Of a DNA stretch of 64,000 bases, positions 55,766 to 64,000 are shown piece after piece. The DNA is taken from the NCBI GenBank assembly GCA_037447655.1, contig JBBHKE010002101.1:1-64000 (forward strand). The letters run 5' to 3'. The notes beneath the pieces were generated by a model. The model did no database searches. It was not told the origin of the DNA and saw only the letters and a list, made by a program, of their open reading frames with translations. Position numbers and translations under genes: made by a program. Origin of the DNA: Zygnema cylindricum. Lineage: Eukaryota; Streptophyta; Zygnematophyceae; Zygnematales; Zygnemataceae. The stretch's first letter is position 1. The number at the start of each line of letters is the position of its first letter.

Positions 55766-57766
55766 AGAAAAAGGAGAGAGAGGAAGGAGAAGCGAGAGGG
55801 AGAGGGAGAAATCTCATATAAATATGTCAAAAGGAGAAAAAAAATGGAGTTAGGAAGGAAAACCACAATCTACTTGCTTAAATTAAGTTTCTTAAATACT
55901 TTCTCATTTCTTTTTTTTCTATTTCTTAAAAAAGTCTTAGAATCTTTAGTTTCGTAAAACACTTTTGACTTCCTTGATGACAAAAGCTTTTTTTTTCTTT
56001 TTTTTTATCTGGATTTTATAGATCCGGAATTATCTCCAACAATCCTTTTCTTTTTGTTTTTTTAAGCATAATAAAGTAAAACTTTATTAAGAAAGTATGA
56101 TGGTAAACCGTGTGAGTATATGGGATAAAAAAAAAACATTTAGGCAGAAACGAAACTGAAAAATGGATATTCTACGTATACAGGACAGAAAATGGGCTTG
56201 TTAATTATAGAAAAGTATTTATTTGTGAATTAGTTTCACTTTGTTTTAAAATTGAATACAAAATCACATGATTTAGTAAAAAATGTTTTATTAGAAAAAA
56301 TCCCAAGAAAGATCTTTTGTGGAATTTGGGAAATTCTTTCATCCGGCATCTTTTTTTTCTTTTGTTTTTTTCCTTGTTTGTTTCTTTGTTTTTCTTAATT
56401 GCTGAGACCATGAGATTCTCGAGCTTCTAAATTTACAACTATCATATTGTAACTTGAAAAAAGTAAAAGTCATCTAAACAATATATATAAAAGGGACATA
56501 TAAACCATTTCCACTAAAAGATGAACAATCACATATTCATTTAAAATCGTTAATTTAAAGATTGTTAGTGCTTTTCAATGTTTTTTAGTAGGTCTTGGTA
56601 TTTTCTAGCGACAAATTTCCTATCAGGCTCAACTCATTCGGCTAATTTTGACCCAGTAACCAATGTTTAATTTTTTCCTTAAGAAAGACGAAAGGTTTTC
56701 GCTTTTTTTTTTTTAATTTTTTGTTTCTTGATTCTTTGTAACTAGATCCAAAAAACCTGACAAGCATCGGTTTTCTTCTCGAAAACCTAAACATGAAATT
56801 GAAAATAATGCAATTATGGGGAAATTTAAAATTTAACATTTACATTTACTTGAAAAGATAAAAAAAAAAATATTAAAAAAGAAAAAAAAAAGAAAAAAAA
56901 GAAAACAGGAGATCGAAAAAAAAAAAAAAAAAAAAGAATAAAAGGAAAAATCCACCTGAAATGCAAAAAAGCAAAAAGAGTATTAATTTAAATTTGAAAT
57001 TTGAAACTTGAATTTCAATGTAAACATTAATTTGAAGAATTAAAATGTTTTCATTCATACATATTTCCATCTATGTACAACATTAAGTTTGTCATTCTTT
57101 CCATTTTTCAAAAAAGTAAACTTTTCTTCTCGAGCAAAATTTTCTTTTCGATCCTTATCTACAGTTCCTTATCTTCTCTCCAGCCTTCTCATTTCCTTTG
57201 AAAAAAAATCTGAACTATCTTCAAAATCGTGTAAAACAGTTCCTCTCCTCTCCCTCTCCCTCTCCCACTCACTCCCCTCTCACCACTCCCTCTCTCTACT
57301 TCTCCTCTCTCTACTCCTCTCCCTCTTCGCTCCCTCTCCCTCCACTCTTCCCTCCCTCTCACACCTCTCCCTCTTTCCTCTCCCTCTCCCTCCAATCTTC
57401 CCTCCCTCTCACTTCCTCACACTCTCTCCCTCTCTCCTCTCCCTCTCCCTCTCTCTCCCTCTTCTCATTCAACGTTAACCGACATACACTTCCACATTTT
57501 TCTTTTTTACAACGGTCCACTTTATATACAAGAAACCAACTCAAAAAAGCTTCGAAAAAAAAAAAAAAACCCAAACAAATGCTAAAAAACCAACCTTAAA
57601 ATCCTCAAAACGTAAAAATAAAAAACCCCAGAAAAGAAAAGCACGTTAAAAAGTGTTGAAATTCGCCGCCGCCAAAATCCTAAAAACCACAAAAAAACAG
57701 AACTCCTAAAAGGAAAAAAAAAGAAAAAAACCCGTAGAAAAACCTCCCCCCCAAGGAAAAAACATC
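55766..57766. other. No gene seen; AT-rich with a long CT tract
   Basis: About 2 kb of A/T-rich, homopolymer-rich DNA. A pyrimidine tract of about 235 bp lies at 57,240-57,475. No helicase C-terminal exon could be recognised. Confidence 0.6.
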
Positions 57767-59010
57767 TCAAGAGTTGAAATTTGCCGCCAAATCTCTTTCG
57801 GCTCTTTCCGGATTGTCTTCTTGTTCTTTGTCTTCTTGTGGCTCCTCCAATTCCATTCTAGGAGCTATCCCTAATTCCAATTTCACTCGATTTTCCTGAT
57901 CAATGATGTTGAAAGAAATCGGATCCACGAACAAATCACTTTCGACTCGACACTGCGAAAATTTTACAGAAAAATTGAACAAAAAACAATTGAAAAAACA
58001 TAAAGTTATTAAATATGATTCTCCACATACCCAATTTAGTGTGGACAACATCATTTAATTTGGAGAGAAATTGGATCAAGGTACAAATCACTTTCTATGC
58101 AACACTGAAAAAGATTTACAGATTTGATTTTGAAAAAGAAACAATAAAAAAAATATAAAAAATTAAATAGACCACACCCAATTTGGTGTGGACAACATAA
58201 TTCAATGTTGAAAGAAATCGGATCCAAAAACAAATCACTTTTGGCACGACACTGTAAAATTTGACAACAAAAAAAATGGACAAAAACAATTAAATGAAAA
58301 AATATTATTAAACAAAAAGAAATAGTGTGGATCACAAGATTCCCACACGAAATTTAAAGTGGATTAATATACTTCTGCGTATCCCCATAGGGGGTGAGGA
58401 TGAATCCATAATGGGACAATATACGACAAATATGATGATACATAATATAATATAAAGATAGTACGATTACACATTACAATATATTAACATAAATACGATT
58501 CTATTGACGACTCGGATTGGTTGGAATTATGCGAACATCGGAAAAAGCGTGGATTACAATTTTGATTTTGAGGAAAATTTTACAAACTGATATTAGAATT
58601 ACTCATTATTTTTGTTTTTTTCTTTGATTCTCTTATCTCCAGAATAAAAAGCCTAGAGAAGGAGAACGGAAAAAAAAAAAACAAGAGCTACTGCAAAAAA
58701 AAAATTGAAAAACAAAAATATCGAAAAAATGCCACAAAAAGAAACATAGAAAATTTGCCCAAAAATAAATAAATGAATACATAAACAATTAAATAAATAA
58801 TAATGATAAAAAAAAGTTTACCTGGAACGGATGTCTAATCAGTCCTAGCCTCGCCTCTCCGGGAATAATGACGATGGACTTTAGCGCCATTTTCCTATTT
58901 GCCACGTCAGCCATAAGTTCTCTGACGTGGCCGGTCACTTCCAAACCGTCCAATCTCGCGGGCACCTCCAAAATTTTTTCTGACCGGGGACCCTGTTTGC
59001 CGGATGCCAC
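57767..59010 (-). CDS. Unrecognised protein, last two exons
   Basis: Two exons on the minus strand: 59,010-58,822 (63 codons) and 57,952-57,767 (61 codons plus TGA), both phase 0, with TTTTGGGCAG and TTTTCGCAG acceptors and a CAG|GTAAAC donor. The first encodes a mixed polypeptide with VPARLDGLEVTGHVRELM and SIVIIPGEARLGLIRHPFQ; the second starts CRVESDLFVDPISFNI and ends in an acidic tail, EEPQEDKEQEDNPERAE. Codon-like composition, higher GC than the surroundings and exact splice signals argue for a real gene. I do not recognise the family. Upstream exons should lie beyond 59,010; none was identified. The intron holds two extra copies of the last exon's start. Confidence 0.6.
57895..58340 (-). 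repeat. Three tandem copies of the last-exon acceptor region
   Basis: The acceptor plus about 50 bp of exon recurs: exon starts at 57,952, 58,104 and 58,251, spaced 152 and 147 bp. All three keep a CAG acceptor and encode variants of CRxESDLFxDPISFNI. The two upstream copies then run into intron-like sequence (a CACCAAATTGGGTGTGG block also seen near 58,030). Confidence 0.88.
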
Positions 59011-59174
59011 CTGCCCAAAAAAAAAAAGGCACAAAGAAGAAAAAAAAAAAGATGAAAAGATGAAAGTGGAAAAGTTTAAAATCGGCATGTTAGGAGTTGA
59101 GAAATCCGTCCTCTCCGATTCCCTTTCCACCCATTTCCACTCTTAATAAATTATAATTTAAATACATAAAAACT

Positions 59175-59312
59175 TTTGTCTTTTTTCCCTCTCCCCTCCC
59201 CCCTCCTTCCCTTTCCCTCCCTCCCTTGTCCCCTACCTCCCTCCTCATCTCCCTACTCCCTCCCTCCCCTCCCTCCCTCTCCCTCCCTCCCCTCCCTTCC
59301 CTCCTCCACCAA
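59175..59312 (+). repeat. (CCCT)n-rich pyrimidine tract
   Basis: Low-complexity C/T DNA, irregular CCCT and CCCCT units. Confidence 0.85.
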
Positions 59313-59504
59313 GGCACTTTCTAACAAAAAAATTTCTTGTAAAATATTTCATAATTAAGTTCCCGGTTTCCCCTTTGATTTTTTCCCGCTGTGAAGCGGG
59401 TTTTTTGGCGACTAAAAGAGTGAATCGTCCACGATGCAATTAACGAGCATTCATTACAACCTGAAATGGGCGGGACCCTGGTTTTGGACGATGCTTTTTG
59501 GGGG

Positions 59505-59730
59505 GGCGAGAGCTTACAGGGTTTTGGTTTGGAGTTTTTGTGGGAATTTTGGGGTTTATGTTTGGGTTTTTTGTTGGGATTTTGGGATTTTTGTGGGGGT
59601 TTTCTTTTGGGGTTTTTTGGGGATGGGGGGGGTTTTTGTTGGGGTTTTTTGGGGGTGATTTGAAGGGTTTTTGACAGGTTTTTGAACAGGTTTTTTTGGA
59701 GGGGATTTTTGGGGTTTTTTAGGGAGTCAG
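59505..59730 (+). repeat. G/T-rich tract with TTTTGGGG-like units
   Basis: About 225 bp made almost only of runs of G and T on the plus strand, with many GGGG and TTTT blocks. Asymmetric strand composition; no coding sense. Confidence 0.85.
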
Positions 59731-61148
59731 CTCAACTTTTATTCTTTGAGAATTGATTTAAGTTTGTTTTTTTTTTCCACCGGATTTTGAGGATTTAATT
59801 TTTTCTAGATATTTTTTGGGAATGTTTTTAGATTTTTCCGGAAAAGCAAAGTCACAAACTTTTTTGTTTTTTTTTTTTGGCACCTGCACAAAAAAACATC
59901 CAATATTAGATAATTTTAAGCATCAGAAAACATTATAAGAATTTAATTATGAATATCTAAAAACAAAAATTACAAAAAAAGGAAAAACAATAACTGTTAA
60001 AAAAAATCAAAATTAAAAATGTTATAAAAATCAACTATCAGTTTGGATTTTTCTCCTCATTTCTGTTTTGCAAAAAAAAAAAAAAATACCGCATATGTCT
60101 CATGAAGAAACAATTTAATCATTTGCATTCATTTATTTCAACTATTCGATTAATTAAATTTCATTTTATTGATTTCTGGAATTAGTCGTAAATAATTTAT
60201 TCATGAATTCAATAATTTGTGGTTAAATTATAACTTTTAAAATCATAAATTTTAAAAACTAAAAAAAAAACAAGAAAGCATTTCAAGAATTTTTTATATT
60301 TTTTTCTTTTTTCATCTGTTTTTTTTTCAAATATTATTACTTTTCCGAAATTATTAATCAATATACTTTATTCGAATTCGGTAACAATATAACCGACAAA
60401 GGAAAAAAAAATAAAATGTAAAGTGTCATGTCACAAAAAGCTCTTCATCTGAAAAAATTCAATTACCTTAAAAAAAAAAACAAAGTCTTTACCTTCAAAA
60501 CTTGCAAATTAAAACCTTCAAAAAGGTAAAGAAGGGAGAGAGAGAGAGCGAGAGAGAGAGAAAGAGAGAGGGGGGGTAGAGAGATAGAGAGAAAGACAAT
60601 TGTTTTCCTTATTCACTTCTTTGAGAATTCCGTACAACTGTGTTCGGAGAATTTTTTTTTTTTTACGCACGTGTGCTTTGGTCGGTGATTGGTCCAAAAA
60701 TCTCCGAAAAGCTGTCCGAATCTAAAACAATTTTAGAAATGCAGCAGCAGAAAAAAACAATAATAATAATGCCTCAAAACGAATCGAAAACTGCCAAATT
60801 TATGCATTCCAGGACTCGTGGAATCCGTACATTCAGAAAGATAAACAGTCAAAAATTAGATTCTGCCACGCGGCGGAAAGATACGTCTTCAAAAATTAGA
60901 AGAAGTACACGTGGCAGCCAGTGACGAACAAAGCTCAAAATCCTTCGTTACAAGTCCTCCTGTACGGAGATTCTGCGATTCGTACGATCGTAAAAGCATT
61001 TTACGTACAAGCAACGGGAACCGTACAATTCTGCATGTGACATGTGGTCAATTCGCATAATCTTTGGCGTGACGTGACATATATGAATGGCCACGCTATT
61101 TATACAGAGAATGGAAAGTTGGGATTCGTTGCGCGTTATGCTCTTACG
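59731..61148. other. No gene seen
   Basis: AT-rich DNA with homopolymers; a GA-rich microsatellite at 60,535-60,597. An open frame at 60,640-60,924 on the plus strand has no recognised motif. Confidence 0.5.
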
Positions 61149-61337
61149 CACCATTGAATCATTATGTAGAAAATTAGTGTGAAAAAATTAGCGTCATTTA
61201 TTCTAATTTAGTGCCAGGAGACGTGGCAGATTATGGTCCACGTCCTTAAATAGTGTAATTTATTATATTTAAAGTATCAATGTCAAAATTTTGGGGTGCT
61301 GATATAGCGTACATAAGGCTAATAACGATTCACGGTG
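61149..61337. mobile_element. MITE family D, short form
   Basis: 189 bp; left end CACCATTGAATCATTAT is degenerate, right end CTAATAACGATTCACGGTG is good. The internal sequence is nearly the same as 14,568-14,766. Only TACAGTA separates it from the next family D copy. Confidence 0.75.
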
Positions 61338-61344
61338 TACAGTA

Positions 61345-62612
61345 CACCGTCAATCGCTATTAGAGTAAAGGAATAAATAGCGTAAAAAAAAATTAGTGTT
61401 ATTAACACTAATCGGGAATTATTTTTTTGAAAAAAAATATATATACTAGTTATCCTAACTGTAATTTGTTGTCCTGAATAATAAATACCGCCCTTTCGTG
61501 TCGACAGTAAAATGTGTGTCTGCAAAATCTGACAATTCGTACGCCGTCGCGTTGTTCCGCATCACGACAGACGAACATATCGAACGTGATTTTGTTGACA
61601 AGTTTGCGTCTTTCTTCAGTACACGTTCCATGTGCTTAATGTTGCGTATTTTGTGCCTTTATTTAAAAATACCATTTCGTACGAAAATACACTGTCCGTA
61701 CGCCACACTATTTCCATCGAGGTGTACTTCCATTATTAACGCTAATTGAAAAAAAACCCTAATTATAATAATGGAAAAAATAGAATTAGGGTGGCGTTCC
61801 ATCAGAAAATTCTGTAATCGTACGAACAACATTATAGAATGCTACACTTTGAATGGTGTTCTGTCGCGCAGAGTCTGTAATGTCGCGCACGTGCTCAGGA
61901 ATGAGTGGTACCACGTAAGATAAGATAGTATATTGAAAATCGTCAAATAGATTTTTTCACTGACCAACTTCAACTCGAAATCGTCATTTGCATACCATGT
62001 ACGTGCGGACCAGGGCATCGTACCACACAAATTTCGTACTCTTTGCAAACGCTTGTCAGATGCCAGCTCATTATTTTTAGGTTTTCTGCTTTTCGCGTGA
62101 CGAATGTGCTCTTCCACAAATAGTGTGACGAATGGCTGGTAACAAAAATAGCGCGACGAAAGCTCGTTACGAGATCACTTTCGTGATTTCCGTTGAATTT
62201 TTGAATGTAGATATCATGAGCGAAATTTTTCGATTTCCGTTGTTTGCGGTCTTGACACGTACATTCATTATCCAACATGTCGCGGCTCATTTTTTTCTGT
62301 AAATGGTGATGTACCTCCTCGAGGTACATCACCATTTACAGAAAATCTCGACGCGAATGCTTCGCGAAAAAGCATCCTACGGTCATTGTTACCTCCCAGG
62401 CCTTTGGGGAATATTGGCAAGATTCTCTGTAATGTTGTTCACGTATAAAAACAAAATAAGAGGTACGGTGTAGTATGGAGAAGTCCAGATTTCTGTAAAC
62501 AACCGCACTTTTCGTCTGATGGAACGCCACCCTAATGGATTGTATTTCAGGTTTTTTTTTTTGAAAAAGGGCACCGAATTGGCGTTGTATACTCTAATAG
62601 CGATTGACGGTG
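61345..62612. mobile_element. MITE family D, long form, interrupted by a family H3 element
   Basis: Ends CACCGTCAATCGCTATTAG and CTAATAGCGATTGACGGTG, TA on both sides. Without the insert at 61,789-62,532 it is about 520 bp and matches 16,331-16,870 in reverse. Confidence 0.85.
61789..62532 (-). mobile_element. PIF/Harbinger-type element, 744 bp (family H3)
   Basis: Ends GGGTGGCGTTCCATCA and TGATGGAACGCCACCC. Flanks are TTA and TAA; the empty site at about 16,400-16,420 shows a single TTA, so the right duplicate has one changed base. A hairpin with 25-bp perfect arms and a 3-nt loop is at 62,293-62,345. Confidence 0.88.
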
Positions 62613-62638
62613 TACAGTACACCGCGAATCGTAATTAG

Positions 62639-63534
62639 TAATGTTGTGTATCGGAAAAAACTTATCGCGATAACAACGCTACCGATAGTTATCGGTTATC
62701 GAACGGTCAGAGGATCCGATATATCGGTCTGGGACCAAAAAAATCCATATCGGCGATAACTTAAAAAATATATAGTATGCATACAATACAATACTTTATA
62801 ACATACTGTATTATTTTATTGATTTTATATAGCGTGGCATGCCACGTATAGAAATCTGTTCCGTTATGGTTTAACTGCAATTTTTTACGGTAAACGCGGC
62901 ACATAAACGTTGGCCGGTTAACTGAACAGAAATTTTACGGCGTCGTACGAAAGTTTACTAAAAAACTGGTGAACATGGAACTGGAAAAGGACGACGGACA
63001 CAAAAGTACAACGGACGCAAAATAACATTCTGCGCGCCGCCGGAATCGAACGGACGACTTGGAATGAGAAAACACGAGCGGACGGGCCAGCGTGAGCGCC
63101 GGCATCCCGGAATGGCTCTTTTGGCAGCTTTTGCCAAAAAAGCCGACAGATTGACACGTGGCAGGTCCCCAGTGGATCTCAAGGAATTAAGGGACAAAGC
63201 CATGGCGTCGGATGTGAAAGGTACATCGTTTTTATTGGATCCGTATCAAAATCGTACAGATTTCATGGCGGCTACAGTACTTTCTATGCTTGTACACGTC
63301 CGGAGAATATGACGTACAGTTGAGTGTACATACCGTACATTTATCTGTACGGTCCGTACAGTTATCGCCGATAATTATCGTTATCGGCATTATCGCCGAT
63401 AAGTACCCGATATTATCGGCTACTTATCGGCGATAAGACCGATGTCGATATATCGTACCAATATATCGATTATCGGATACCCGAAAAAAAGCCCATATCG
63501 GTTATCGGCAAATCCTTACCGATACACAACACTA
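62639..63534. mobile_element. Non-autonomous hAT element, 896 bp (family T), complete
   Basis: Terminal inverted repeats TAATGTTGTGTATCGG and CCGATACACAACACTA with exact 8-bp duplication GTAATTAG (62,631-62,638; 63,535-63,542). The empty site is represented at 44,592 (GTAATTAGAGTAATG). The ends are rich in TATCGG blocks; the middle (62,880-63,310) is GC-richer and shared with no other copy in the window. Confidence 0.92.
63064..63312 (+). other. Possible captured gene fragment inside the hAT element
   Basis: An open stretch of about 82 codons with balanced composition (MALLAAFAKKADRLTRG, then SPVDLKELRDKAMASDVKG, followed by GTACAT). The GC content and the protein-like helix pattern differ from the TATCG-rich ends. 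I do not recognise a family. It may be host exon sequence picked up by the transposon or simply element filler. Confidence 0.35.
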
Positions 63535-64000
63535 GTAATTAGAGTAATGAAAAAATTAGAGTAAAAAAAGAGAAAAAAATAATTAGAGTTATAAACTCTA
63601 ATTTGTGTGATATAACTTTTTCAAAAAGGAATTTTACTCTAATTTATTTAAGTACTCTAATTTGGCGCGCTAATATCTCTAATGTAAATAAGGTAACCGT
63701 ACAGAATCTGACAAAACGTACAGTTTATCGTCACTATGACGTTTGCACTACGCGGTTTGTTAAAACGCAGTTACATGATAGCGGCCTGTATTAAATCATT
63801 ATCTGTACATTTTTACTTATAAAAGTACAATTCTGCACGTTCAAACGTCGTCCGTACTCCACAATATTTAAAACGAACCTATATTATAAATAAAAACGCT
63901 AATTAAACCTTACCTGAAATAGTATAATGAAAAAAATAGAATCATTTACTCTATTTAAGGTGATACAGTCGAAGTTTAGGGCAACCAAATTAGCGTTATT

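Larger units (their letters stand above)
62620..64000. mobile_element. MITE family D, interrupted by a hAT element, right end outside window
   Basis: Left end TA-CACCGCGAATCGTAATTAG at 62,620; the sequence continues after the hAT insert at 63,543 with AGTAATGAAAAAATTAGAGT, as in 44,592 onward. The right end is not reached. Confidence 0.75.

Noticed and set aside
1-64000. CRISPR arrays or bacterial operons
   Set aside because: Spliced genes, LTR retroelements and MITEs show a eukaryotic nuclear sequence; the tandem repeats found have no spacer structure.

Overview
The window looks like nuclear DNA of a green-lineage eukaryote, most likely a streptophyte (land plant or charophyte alga) with a large, repeat-filled genome. 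The reasons are spliced genes with long AT-rich introns, a plant-type plastid-targeted glutathione peroxidase with conserved Cys-type active site, a Ty3/Gypsy chromovirus, a Ty1/Copia element and many nested DNA-transposon derivatives. I cannot name the species from sequence alone.

Layout. 1-3,615: nested hAT-type DNA elements, including a dead hAT transposase gene. 3,616-12,062: a full-length but inactivated Ty3/Gypsy chromovirus on the minus strand, with two LTRs, a 5-bp target duplication (ATTGT), PBS, gag-PR-RT-RNaseH-IN-chromodomain order and several in-frame stops; its 5' LTR carries a 667-bp PIF/Harbinger-type element. 12,063-17,603: further hAT, TA-flanked and LTR fragments. 17,604-22,728: no recognisable gene. 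22,729-25,046: a large direct duplication. 25,047-29,567: a 5'-truncated Ty1/Copia element (minus). 29,568-36,020: small DNA transposons and unassigned DNA. 36,021-39,167: a six-exon glutathione peroxidase gene (minus). 39,168-47,900: densely nested non-autonomous transposons. 48,104-55,536: eleven exons of a DDX11/CHL1-type Fe-S DNA helicase (plus), covering only the N-terminal two thirds of the protein. 57,767-59,010: the last two exons of an unrecognised gene (minus). 59,011-64,000: low-complexity DNA and nested transposons.

The host genes are a plastid peroxide-detoxifying enzyme and a chromosome-cohesion/repair helicase; nothing links them functionally. The most notable observations are: (i) in both genes at the right, exon-intron junctions have been tandemly copied two further times (helicase exon 11 donor; last-exon acceptor of the unknown gene); (ii) several PIF/Harbinger-type families share a near-perfect hairpin of 12 to 25 bp arms at a similar distance from one end, kept as a hairpin while its sequence differs; (iii) non-autonomous hAT elements with exact 8-bp target duplications, one holding a C20/G26 inverted tract and one holding a GC-rich possibly captured segment; (iv) apparent GC-AG introns in both the peroxidase and the helicase.
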